Position numbers and translations under genes: made by a program
Notes under the pieces: generated by a model
The model's database searches: none
What the model saw: the letters and a program-made list of their open reading frames with translations, nothing else
What the model was told of the DNA's origin: nothing
Shown here: positions 1-6,175 of the stretch, piece after piece
Layout of the letters: every line of letters begins with the position of its first letter
How positions within the stretch are numbered: position 1 is the stretch's first letter
Source of the DNA: an uncultured Lachnospiraceae bacterium
Lineage (GTDB): Bacteria; Bacillota; Clostridia; Lachnospirales; Lachnospiraceae
Direction of reading: 5' to 3'
Length of the DNA stretch: 18,403 nucleotides
NCBI GenBank assembly: GCA_947628025.1
Contig: CANQYH010000026.1
Span: forward strand, 1-18,403

Positions 1-680
1 GCGCGGCGGTCCCTGGCGTCCAGGATCTCTTCCACATGCTCCGGCGGGTATACCCCGATCCCTACTTTGATCAGCGTCCCCGCAATGATACGCACCATGT
101 TATAAAGGAACCCGCTGCCGCTGACCCGGATCGTGATCCTGTCGCCGGTCTTTTCCAGATCCAGGCTGTAGATCGTGCGGACGGATTCCTCCTCCTGCCC
201 CCGGCGGGTACAAAAGCTGCGGAAATCATGCTCGCCCACGAGATAGGACGCCGCTTCTCTCATTTTATCCAGATCCAGCGGAAAATAACAAAAATAAGAA
301 TACAGCCGCTCCGTCGGCAGATTAATCTTGCGGTTTAGGATGCGGTATTCATAGGTTTTCGTACAATTCTGCTTGCGGGGATGCCAGTTTAACGGCACTT
401 CTTCAGAGCTCAGCGCCCGGATATCGTCCGGCAGCCATTGATTCAGCGCCAGGCAGATCTTATCCGGCGCCATCCGGTTCTCCGTGTCAAACACAGCCAC
501 GTTTTCCAGCGCATGGACTCCCGCGTCGGTCCGGCTGGCTCCGATCACGGCGACCGGCTCTCCCAGCAGCTTCGTGAGCGACTGATTCAGGACCTCCTCG
601 ATGGTAAGACCATTGTTCTGATACTGCCAGCCGCAATAATTGGTGCCGTCGTAGGCCAGGACTAACTTGATCCGTTTCAT
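1..680 (-). CDS. truA: tRNA pseudouridine(38-40) synthase TruA (C-terminus cut by window edge)
   Basis: TruA converts uridines 38-40 of the tRNA anticodon arm to pseudouridine in the cytoplasm. I translated 226 codons from the ATG at 680. The N-terminus MKRIKLVLAYDGTNYCGWQ is typical of the family. The catalytic loop ASRTDAGVHA puts the catalytic aspartate at residue 52. Later family blocks include KTYEYRI, HDFRSFC and GSGFLYNMVRIIAGTL. Bacterial TruA is usually about 245-250 residues, so roughly 20 C-terminal residues lie beyond base 1. The start is preceded by a purine-rich AGGAAAGGA ribosome binding site. The gene closes the ecfA1-ecfA2-ecfT-truA order common in Bacillota, but here 373 bases separate it from ecfT. 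That spacer carries a gene remnant and no terminator that I can see, so co-transcription from the ecfA1 promoter is plausible. Confidence 0.97.
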   Translation of the reverse strand, partial: MKRIKLVLAYDGTNYCGWQYQNNGLTIEEVLNQSLTKLLGEPVAVIGASRTDAGVHALENVAVFDTENRMAPDKICLALNQWLPDDIRALSSEEVPLNWHPRKQNCTKTYEYRILNRKINLPTERLYSYFCYFPLDLDKMREAASYLVGEHDFRSFCTRRGQEEESVRTIYSLDLEKTGDRITIRVSGSGFLYNMVRIIAGTLIKVGIGVYPPEHVEEILDARDRR

Positions 681-722
681 GCGTTTCCTTTCCTTTTTCA
701 GCGCCGTTTCGCCGCGCCATGT

Positions 723-974
723 TCAGACTGCCATTTCCCCGCATAGGCGCGTTCCGTCATGTGACAAGTCCGCTATGGTTTCATTTTCTTCCGCCCGCGC
801 CCCGCTCCTATTGGCCGGCAGGCCGATCGCTGATACCGATGCCGGGCCGGTCCGCAAGCCGCCATTGCCCTTGCCTGCGTATGGCCTCTCTCCGTCAGCT
901 CAAAACCAGCTCTTCCTTCATGCACATCCAGCAAGTCTTTCCGACTCTCCGTGTCTGATCAAAAGCAGGATCAC
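723..974 (-). pseudogene. Frameshifted, truncated remnant of a histidine phosphatase (phosphoglycerate-mutase-like) gene
   Basis: This 373-base spacer between ecfT and truA (681-1053) holds no intact gene but does hold a recognisable remnant. From a GTG at 974 the minus strand reads VILLLIRHGESE, the N-terminal strand and catalytic RHG(E) motif of the histidine phosphatase superfamily. After that glutamate (near 938) the frame breaks. Shifting by one base continues as DLLDVHEGRAGFELTERGH and then TQARAMA, matching the next conserved stretch (EGRA, LTERG, QA). Restoring two bases would give one continuous frame. Downstream of about 861 the similarity fades. One frame stays open to a stop at 723 and contains LSHDGTRL, which I cannot align with confidence. 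The family is normally about 200 residues or more, so most of the gene is missing. The N-terminal match is clear; the downstream limit is uncertain. Confidence 0.72.
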
Positions 975-1053
975 ACTATCTGCCTTTCTTTTCCATTTCG
1001 GCATGAACAAAAATATTCTCGATTACGTGAAAACCCGCTGTCTCATTTTCCAT

Positions 1054-1854
1054 TCACACCAAGACCCGCGTCCCGACCATTGCCGCCAGATAAACCGCAA
1101 ACGCCGCGTAAGCCACGCGGTCCCTGGGGGCGTAGCGGAGCGGCTTCATCTTCGTCCGTCCCTCGCCGCCGTGATAGCAGCGGGCTTCCATCGCCATCGC
1201 CAGGTCGGTCGCCCGGCGGAACGCCGAGATAAACAGCGGCACCAGCAGCGGCACCATGCTCTTCGCTTTCTGAATCAGGCCGCCGCTCTCGAAATCGGCT
1301 CCGCGGGCCATCTGCGCTTTCATGATCTTGTCCGTCTCCTCCACCAGGATCGGAATGAACCGCAGAGCGATGGACATCATCATGGCGATCTCATGCACCG
1401 GCACCTTTACTTTCTTCAGGAAGCCCAGGCTCTTTTCCAGCCCGTCGGTCAGCTGGTTCGGCGTCGTGGTCAGTGTCATGATCGAGGAGCCCACCACCAG
1501 GTAGATCAGCCGGACCGCCATAAACCCGGCCATACGGACGCCCTCTTTCGTCACCCGCAGGATCCAGATATGGAAGATCTCCTCGCCGTCCGTCAGAAAC
1601 AGGTTAAAACTGACGCTGATCAGCAGCAAAAACACGATCGCCTTCAAGCCCCGCACCATAAAAGACAGGGGCACCCGCGACATCCGAATCGCCACCGCGA
1701 GAAATACCGTCGCCACAACGTAACTCAATATATGATCCGCCAGAAACAGCGATACAATGAACGCCATGGTCCCAAACAGCTTCGTCCGCGGGTCCAGGCG
1801 GTGCAGTACCGAGTCTACCGGATAATACTGTCCTATCGTAATATCTCTGATCAT
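1054..1854 (-). CDS. ecfT: ECF transporter transmembrane (T) component EcfT
   Basis: EcfT is the membrane scaffold of energy-coupling factor importers. It couples the ATPases EcfA1/EcfA2 to exchangeable substrate-binding S components that bring in vitamins or metal ions. The 266-residue product starts MIRDITIGQYYPVDS, a typical family N-terminus. Hydrophobic stretches lie near 28-56, 70-88, 108-128, 155-170, 200-212 and 245-262. The coupling-helix motifs are ARG at 183-185 and AMEARCY at 222-228, where the usual second Ala-Arg-Gly reads Ala-Arg-Cys. An ATG 15 bases upstream (1869) is in frame, but the site GGAAAGGA lies five bases before the ATG at 1854, so I chose the latter. One base separates this start from the ecfA2 stop, which suggests translational coupling. 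No S-component gene is in the window, as expected for a shared (group II) module. Confidence 0.96.
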   Translation of the reverse strand: MIRDITIGQYYPVDSVLHRLDPRTKLFGTMAFIVSLFLADHILSYVVATVFLAVAIRMSRVPLSFMVRGLKAIVFLLLISVSFNLFLTDGEEIFHIWILRVTKEGVRMAGFMAVRLIYLVVGSSIMTLTTTPNQLTDGLEKSLGFLKKVKVPVHEIAMMMSIALRFIPILVEETDKIMKAQMARGADFESGGLIQKAKSMVPLLVPLFISAFRRATDLAMAMEARCYHGGEGRTKMKPLRYAPRDRVAYAAFAVYLAAMVGTRVLV

Positions 1855-1855
1855 T

Positions 1856-2707
1856 TTATTCCTTTCCAAAAAGCCTCAGGATCGCGTCCCTGGCCTCTTC
1901 CACCGTCGTGATGTCTTCCTCGACCGCCAGTCCCCGTTCCCGCAGGGCATGGGCGATATACGTCACCTGGGGCGCGGCCAGTCCCATGCTTTCCAGCTCT
2001 TTATAATGTTCAAAGACCTCTTTCGGAGTCCCGTCAAACGCTTTCCGGCCATGGTTCATGACCAGCAGCCGCTGCGCGTATCTGGCCATATCCTCCATGC
2101 TGTGGGAGACCAAAAGGATCGTCATCCCCCTTTTTTTATGAAGTTCTTTCACCTCATCCAGAATCTCATCCCGCCCCCTGGGGTCCAGCCCCGCCGTCGG
2201 CTCATCCAGAATCAAAACATCCGGATTCATCGCCAGCACGCCCGCGATCGCCACCCGCCGCTTCTGGCCGCCGGACAGTTCAAACGGCGACTGCTGCCAG
2301 TATTTCTCTTTCATCCCCACCAGCCGCAGGGCCTCTTCCGCCCTCTGCCTTGCTTCCTCCGGCGATAAGCCGAGATTGCGCGGCCCGTAACAGACATCGG
2401 AAATCACATCCACCTCGAAAAGCTGATGCTCCGGATACTGGAACACCAGCCCCACCTTGCTGCGCAGCGTTTTCAGGCTGTAGCCTTCCCCGTAAATGTC
2501 CTCGCCATTGTAATAGATCTTCCCGGAGGTAGGCTTGATCAGCCCGTTTAAATGCTGGATCAGGGTGGATTTGCCGGAGCCCGTATGCCCGATCACGCCC
2601 ACAAACTGCCCGTCCGGGATCTCAAAACTGACGTCGTCCAGCGCTTTCTGCTCCAGAGCCGTCCCCTGATTATATACAAACGTCAAATGTTCCGCACGAA
2701 TTGCCAT
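1856..2707 (-). CDS. ecfA2: ECF transporter ATP-binding subunit EcfA2
   Basis: This is one of the two ABC ATPases that drive ECF-type vitamin/metal uptake at the cytoplasmic face. The product is 283 residues. Walker A is GHTGSGKST (40-48), the Q-loop is FQYPEHQLFE (Q90), the signature is LSGGQKRR (144-151), Walker B is VLILDEP (164-170), and the switch histidine is H202 in SHSMED. The start chosen is MAIRAEHLTF at 2707, with AAAGGA seven bases upstream. A longer in-frame reading begins inside ecfA1 and lacks family similarity at its N-terminus. The gene lies 22 bases after ecfA1 and abuts ecfT. Assignment as A2 rather than A1 follows gene order and the YPEHQLF Q-loop. Confidence 0.96.
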   Translation of the reverse strand: MAIRAEHLTFVYNQGTALEQKALDDVSFEIPDGQFVGVIGHTGSGKSTLIQHLNGLIKPTSGKIYYNGEDIYGEGYSLKTLRSKVGLVFQYPEHQLFEVDVISDVCYGPRNLGLSPEEARQRAEEALRLVGMKEKYWQQSPFELSGGQKRRVAIAGVLAMNPDVLILDEPTAGLDPRGRDEILDEVKELHKKRGMTILLVSHSMEDMARYAQRLLVMNHGRKAFDGTPKEVFEHYKELESMGLAAPQVTYIAHALRERGLAVEEDITTVEEARDAILRLFGKE

Positions 2708-2729
2708 GCCATTTTCCTTTCTCCGTCGC

Positions 2730-3608
2730 TCATCCGCGATCTGCCGCCATTCTTTTTCCATAAAGCTCTGCCAGCGCGTCCACAAACTCCTCCGGCGACA
2801 GCACTCCCTCCGGCATATCCAGGCCGTTTTTCCGCAGCTCATAAGCCAGCTCCGTCACCTGGGGCACATCCAGCCGGTACTGCTTCAGTTCCTCCACCCT
2901 GGAAAATATTTCCCTGGGCGTCCCATCCATGACGATCTTCCCGTCGTCCATCACGATCACCCGATCCGCGCGGATCGCCTCTTCCATATAATGGGTGATC
3001 AGAAGCACCGTGATTCCCTCCTGCCGGTTCAGTTCCCGGACCGTGCGGATCACTTCCTTGCGCCCGTTGGGATCCAGCATCGCCGTCGGCTCATCCAGCA
3101 CGATACATTCCGGCCGCATCGCCATCACGCCCGCGATCGCCACCCGCTGCTTCTGGCCGCCGGATAATTTGTTCGGCGATTTATAACGGTACGCGGTCAT
3201 TCCCACCGCCTCCAGGCTCTCGTCCACCCGCTTCCAAATCTCGTCGGTGGGCACGCCGATATTCTCCGGCCCGAAGCCCACATCCTCCTCCACGATGTTG
3301 CCGATGATCTGGTTGTCCGGATTCTGAAACACCATACCGGCCCGTTTGCGGATCTCCCAGATCTTGCTCTCGTCGGCCGTATCCATCCCCGATACCCAGA
3401 CCGTTCCTTCCGTAGGGACCAGGATCGCGTTGATCTGCTTCGCCAGCGTGGATTTGCCAGAGCCGTTGTGGCCCAGGATCGCCACAAAGCTGCCTTTCTC
3501 TATGTCAACGCTCAGACCGTCGATGGCGCGGTCGATCTCCTGGATATTCTCGTCCTCATCCCTGCGTATATAATCAAAAATCAGTTTACTGGCCTTGATA
3601 ATTCCCAT
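2730..3608 (-). CDS. ecfA1: ECF transporter ATP-binding subunit EcfA1
   Basis: EcfA1 is the first ATPase of the ECF energizing module and pairs with EcfA2 as a heterodimer under EcfT. The 292-residue product has Walker A GHNGSGKST (46-54), Q-loop FQNPDNQ (Q95), signature LSGGQKQR (148-155), Walker B CIVLDEP (168-174) and switch histidine H206 in THYMEE. The FQNPDNQ Q-loop is typical of the A1 type. The ATG at 3608 has a strong GGAGGA site four bases upstream. The gene is first in its transcription unit: a good promoter lies at 3700-3728, leaving a leader of roughly 80-90 bases with inverted complementarity. In many Bacillota this gene directly follows rplQ; here a separate wall-binding gene intervenes. 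Confidence 0.96.
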   Translation of the reverse strand: MGIIKASKLIFDYIRRDEDENIQEIDRAIDGLSVDIEKGSFVAILGHNGSGKSTLAKQINAILVPTEGTVWVSGMDTADESKIWEIRKRAGMVFQNPDNQIIGNIVEEDVGFGPENIGVPTDEIWKRVDESLEAVGMTAYRYKSPNKLSGGQKQRVAIAGVMAMRPECIVLDEPTAMLDPNGRKEVIRTVRELNRQEGITVLLITHYMEEAIRADRVIVMDDGKIVMDGTPREIFSRVEELKQYRLDVPQVTELAYELRKNGLDMPEGVLSPEEFVDALAELYGKRMAADRG

Positions 3609-3635
3609 AATTCCTCCAGACTTACGTCCTTATAC

Positions 3636-3677
3636 GCTTTCGTTCCGCGGCTCTAAAGATAGCGAAAGCACCCGCGG
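3636..3677 (-). promoter_or_regulatory. Possible pseudoknot or alternative hairpins in the ecfA1 leader
   Basis: Read on the minus strand, the leader contains in order CCGCGG (3677-3672), GCTTTCG (3669-3663), CCGCGG (3650-3645) and CGAAAGC (3642-3636). The first and third elements can pair, and so can the second and fourth, giving an A-B-A'-B' (pseudoknot) order or two mutually exclusive hairpins. Junctions are 2, 12 and 2 bases. It lies between the inferred transcription start and the ecfA1 ribosome binding site. The pairing is seen directly; regulatory function is inference. It matches no riboswitch class that I recognise. Confidence 0.35.
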
Positions 3678-3699
3678 CGCAATATTTCGCATTTTTACA

Positions 3700-3728
3700 A
3701 TTTTAGTAGAATTTCTTTCATTCGTCAA
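3700..3728 (-). promoter_or_regulatory. Sigma-A-type promoter for ecfA1-ecfA2-ecfT(-truA)
   Basis: On the minus strand TTGACG (3728-3723, five of six to the -35 consensus) is followed after exactly 17 bases by TAAAAT (3705-3700, five of six to the -10 consensus). Transcription would start near 3693, about 85 bases before ecfA1. It lies just downstream of the terminator of the preceding gene, as expected for a new unit. Confidence 0.75.
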
Positions 3729-3762
3729 CCTGTAAATAAAATGTATAACCGCCGAAATCCGC

Positions 3763-3791
3763 AAAAAAGGGCATGGCCGAAGCCACACCCC
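3763..3791 (-). terminator. Intrinsic terminator of the cell-wall-binding protein gene
   Basis: Minus-strand GGGTGTGGC (3790-3782) pairs with GCCATGCCC (3777-3769) across a TTCG loop, giving nine pairs with two G-T wobbles, followed by six T (3768-3763). It sits about 90 bases after the stop at 3882 and ends that single-gene unit before the ecfA1 promoter. Confidence 0.88.
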
Positions 3792-3813
3792 TCTCATCGT
3801 CTATTACATCGGT

Positions 3814-3833
3814 CATGGAGTCCCTGCTCCATG
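3814..3833 (-). repeat. Perfect 7-bp inverted repeat (hairpin) between stop and terminator
   Basis: CATGGAG (3814-3820) and CTCCATG (3827-3833) form a perfect seven-pair stem with a six-base loop. It lies in the 3' untranslated region of the wall-binding gene, upstream of the terminator hairpin. It has no T tract of its own, so it is not a terminator. It could stabilise the mRNA 3' end; no function is shown. Confidence 0.5.
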
Positions 3834-3881
3834 TCTATCGCTTCTCCGCCCCGCAGTTCCTTTACCGTCCGGCAACCTCGG

Positions 3882-5270
3882 TCACGGGATCCATACCCCG
3901 TTCTGATCCAGCTTGAAAAATCCGTCGATCGTCGTATTCGTCGCCATATATCCATAGCCCGGGTAGAAATAATAGTACTTTCCGTCGATCTCTTTCCAGC
4001 CCTCCGCCATCGTGCCGTCGCTCTCCAGATAATAACGCTTATCGCCCTGAACCAGCCAGCCGGTCCGCATCGTACCCTCTACGTAACCGTCTTTGGCGGT
4101 ATTCAGATAATACCATTTATTACCGCCCTTGATCCAGCCGGTCCGCATCGCGCCGTTCGCGTCCAGGAAATACCAGGAATCTTTATCTTGCTGCCATCCT
4201 GTCAGCATCTTGCCGTTCTTGTCAAAAAGGTACCATATGTCGTTCAGTTTCAGCCAGCCGTTCGTAAAATAGGTACCGGTCGGATAGCGGAAAAACCAGT
4301 TATTGTTGTAGCTGACCCAGCCGACTTTCGTCGTGTCCGCCGGCGGCAGATCCTCTTGCTGCTGCGGCGTCGTGCTGGGGCCGGTGCTGCTATTATTGGT
4401 ATTGTTATTATCGCTGGTGCTGCTGGTATCCTTTTTCTCTTCCTGGCCTGTCCCGTCAGATACGTCTTTCTCTTCAATATAGATCTCGTCCGACTCCGTC
4501 CAGTCGCTCTTTTTTCCGTACTTTTTCTCATCGTCGGTATGCGGGACGGCGCGCACTTTATAATAATAAGTGCCTTTCTTCGTCATGTACGGATAAAAAT
4601 CATAGGAAGTGCCCCGATAATTTTCCACCCGCTTTATAACCGCCGTACCGCGGTACAGGTAAATGTCATAATAGTTCGTGGCGGTCGCTTTGTAATAATC
4701 GTCGTCGCTGTCATAGTCCATATACCAGATCGCTTTGCCGAGCCCTTTATCTTTCCACGTAGCATCCGTAGGTTCAGAATACGTGCCTTTGACCCCGCTG
4801 AGCGTTACAACGACCTCCAGCGTGCTGCTGTTGATCCGCTTGGCGCTGTAGAACGTGCCGCCTTTCACAGAAATATTGCTGGACGAATAGCTGCTGCTGC
4901 GGAACGTATATTCCACATCGCCCTCACCGGTCGTCTCCAATGTGATCCGCATCCGGGGCTCATCCGCGATCTTCAGAACACGATTCGAAGAAGTCACCCA
5001 CTCCGCATCCCGCACATAATATTTCGGGCTGTTCGTACCTACATACGCGCCGTCATACTCGTCCTCTTTCAATTCGCTTTCCAGGTTATCTCTGACGTCA
5101 ATATCGTCCGGGAGCATATCTCCCGCCTCAATATTATGGCCTACGCGAATCGTCACCGATGTGATCGTTTTCGATTTCGTCGTAGCGGCCGGAACGCTGC
5201 CCACCGCTGTCACCGCCAGAAGACACGCTGTCAGGACGATCGTCCACATCTTCTTCGTACTGCTTTTCAT
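3882..5270 (-). CDS. Secreted protein with C-terminal cell-wall-binding (choline/glucan-binding type) repeats
   Basis: The 462-residue protein is exported and probably held on the cell wall. Residues 1-29 form a signal peptide: basic MKSSTKK, a hydrophobic core, and a likely cut after VPA. Residues about 35-185 are a beta-rich region rich in S, T and Y that I cannot assign. Residues about 195-265 look fibronectin-III-like (YDIYLYR, YYYKVRAVP). Residues 266-315 are a T/S/N/Q/E linker. Residues 316-462 hold six or seven aromatic repeats of about 20 residues of the form GW(x)nWYxL-D-NG-M-TGW (CW_binding_1 type). No catalytic domain is evident, so adhesion, scaffolding or ligand binding are possible. 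I chose the ATG at 5270 because AGGAGG lies seven bases before it and the signal peptide starts there; an upstream start at 5360 would bury it. The gene has its own promoter and terminator, so it is regulated apart from its ribosomal and ECF neighbours. Confidence 0.88.
   Translation of the reverse strand: MKSSTKKMWTIVLTACLLAVTAVGSVPAATTKSKTITSVTIRVGHNIEAGDMLPDDIDVRDNLESELKEDEYDGAYVGTNSPKYYVRDAEWVTSSNRVLKIADEPRMRITLETTGEGDVEYTFRSSSYSSSNISVKGGTFYSAKRINSSTLEVVVTLSGVKGTYSEPTDATWKDKGLGKAIWYMDYDSDDDYYKATATNYYDIYLYRGTAVIKRVENYRGTSYDFYPYMTKKGTYYYKVRAVPHTDDEKKYGKKSDWTESDEIYIEEKDVSDGTGQEEKKDTSSTSDNNNTNNSSTGPSTTPQQQEDLPPADTTKVGWVSYNNNWFFRYPTGTYFTNGWLKLNDIWYLFDKNGKMLTGWQQDKDSWYFLDANGAMRTGWIKGGNKWYYLNTAKDGYVEGTMRTGWLVQGDKRYYLESDGTMAEGWKEIDGKYYYFYPGYGYMATNTTIDGFFKLDQNGVWIP
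3885..4325 (-). repeat. Tandem cell-wall-binding repeat region
   Basis: This is the coding region for residues 316-462 of the preceding protein. Repeats begin with GW, for example GWVSYNNNWFF, GWLKLNDIWYLF, GWQQDKDSWYFL, GWIKGGNKWYYL, GWLVQGDKRYYL and GWKEIDGKYYYF, each followed by a D/NG turn. The fourth unit is lengthened (NTAKDGYVEG), and the last is degenerate and runs to the C-terminus with GFFKLDQNGVW. The repeats diverge at DNA level, so this is an old array rather than a recent expansion. Confidence 0.85.
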
Positions 5271-5378
5271 ATAACTCCCTCCTATGATCTCCGGATCCGG
5301 CTGCGGCTCTCCGGTTCTCAACCGCACGGTCTTTCGCTGCCGCCTGCCGTCTGAGTACATTACATGTTGATAGTATAT

Positions 5379-5407
5379 ATTATAAACAGTCCGTCTTGTA
5401 CCGTCAA
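5379..5407 (-). promoter_or_regulatory. Strong sigma-A-type promoter of the cell-wall-binding protein gene
   Basis: On the minus strand TTGACG (5407-5402) and a perfect TATAAT (5384-5379) are separated by 17 bases. The inferred start near 5372 gives a leader of about 100 bases, which includes a GC-rich, partly self-complementary stretch (CCGGATCCGG at 5291-5300) before the AGGAGG site. The promoter lies just after the rplQ terminator, so the gene does not depend on ribosomal operon read-through. Confidence 0.88.
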
Positions 5408-5455
5408 CTTACGATATTCTTTCTTTTTTATCGCAAAATCCCTACAAAAAGCGAA

Positions 5456-5492
5456 ATAAAAAAGGCCCCCTGCCGCCCGGCAAAAAGCCTTT
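5456..5492 (-). terminator. Intrinsic terminator of the ribosomal protein operon (after rplQ)
   Basis: Minus-strand AAAGGC (5492-5487) pairs with GCCTTT (5466-5461). The stem continues inward through a T-rich/G-rich segment with several wobbles to GCC/GGC around a four-base loop, and a T-rich tract follows. It begins about 20 bases after the rplQ stop. The plus strand also has T runs after the stem, so it might act in both directions, but no plus-strand gene is present. Confidence 0.88.
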
Positions 5493-5513
5493 CTTTTTAA
5501 ATCATATAACGGA

Positions 5514-6050
5514 TCAGACTAATTCGATCACGACCATCATGGCGCCGTCGCCTTTACGCTGACCGATCTTCACGATCCGGGTATAGCCGCCGTTGCGGCT
5601 GACGTACTTGGGAGCGATCTCGTCAAAAAGCTTGGCTACGATATCGGCTTCCTTGGTGTTCCTCTTTCTGCCTGCCGCAGCAGCCGGAACCTCCGTCACC
5701 GGATAGAGAACTTTCAGGATCTGCCTTCTGGCATGAAGCCTGGAGGGCTTATCTTTCTTGATCTCTTTCTCTACCTCGTCGTACACGGTCACTTTCTTGC
5801 CGTCCTTTACCTCTTTGACTCTCTTGCCGTCTTTGTCCTTGCGCGGAACCTTGGCGGTCACTTTGACAGTCTCAAAGTTATCCTTTTCTTTTACGGCTTT
5901 CGCGATCAGGCCTTCCGCGATCCCGCGGATCTCTTTCGCTCTCGCCTCTGTGGTGACGATCTTCCCGTGATACAGAAGCGCGGTCACCTGGTTTCTAAGC
6001 AACGCTTTTCTCTGGCTGGAAGTTTTGCCCAGCTTACGATATCCTGCCAT
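5514..6050 (-). CDS. rplQ: Large ribosomal subunit protein L17 (with internal insertion)
   Basis: L17 is a structural protein of the 50S subunit near the exit tunnel. Family features are MAGYRKLGKTSSQRKALLRN at the N-terminus, IVTTEARAKEIRG (31-43), RLHARRQIL (104-112), LFDEIAPKY (141-149) and RNGGYTRIVKIGQRKGD near the C-terminus. The product is 178 residues, whereas E. coli L17 is 127. The excess is mainly a charged, lysine-rich insertion at about residues 56-103, plus a shorter Ala/Lys-rich segment near 120-133. The ATG has GGAGG nine bases upstream. It is the last gene of the alpha operon, 125 bases after rpoA, and a terminator follows. Confidence 0.97.
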   Translation of the reverse strand: MAGYRKLGKTSSQRKALLRNQVTALLYHGKIVTTEARAKEIRGIAEGLIAKAVKEKDNFETVKVTAKVPRKDKDGKRVKEVKDGKKVTVYDEVEKEIKKDKPSRLHARRQILKVLYPVTEVPAAAAGRKRNTKEADIVAKLFDEIAPKYVSRNGGYTRIVKIGQRKGDGAMMVVIELV

Positions 6051-6175
6051 ATTCTGATTCCTCCATAAATTTCCTGGAGAGCCGCGCTGTACTCATCGGA
6101 TTTACCTGCGCAGCGTCTTCCTGATGTGATATTCACCGTCTCTCTGCTTCATCGGACTTACGAGAACGGTAGGTT

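Noticed and set aside
681..1053. Treating the ecfT-truA spacer as an intact small protein gene
   Set aside because: No single frame covers the phosphatase-like sequence. The conserved motifs fall in two frames, so a pseudogene call fits better.
667..1911. A 414-residue plus-strand open frame over ecfT and the truA-ecfT spacer
   Set aside because: It is antisense to ecfT with His/Arg/Gln-rich composition typical of a shadow frame, and no ribosome binding site or family motif was found.
3609..3699. A known vitamin or metal riboswitch in the ecfA1 leader
   Set aside because: The leader is under 100 bases and shows no conserved core of any riboswitch class that I know; only the inverted complementarity is visible.
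3885..4325. Recently duplicated DNA repeats in the wall-binding array
   Set aside because: The repeats are clear in protein but diverged at the DNA level, so there is no recent tandem duplication.
3741..5354. A 537-residue plus-strand open frame, longer than the minus-strand gene it overlaps
   Set aside because: The minus-strand product has a signal peptide, recognisable wall-binding repeats, a promoter, a strong ribosome binding site and a terminator. The plus-strand frame begins inside the terminator region, has odd Arg/Ile/Val-rich composition, no recognisable motif and no ribosome binding site.
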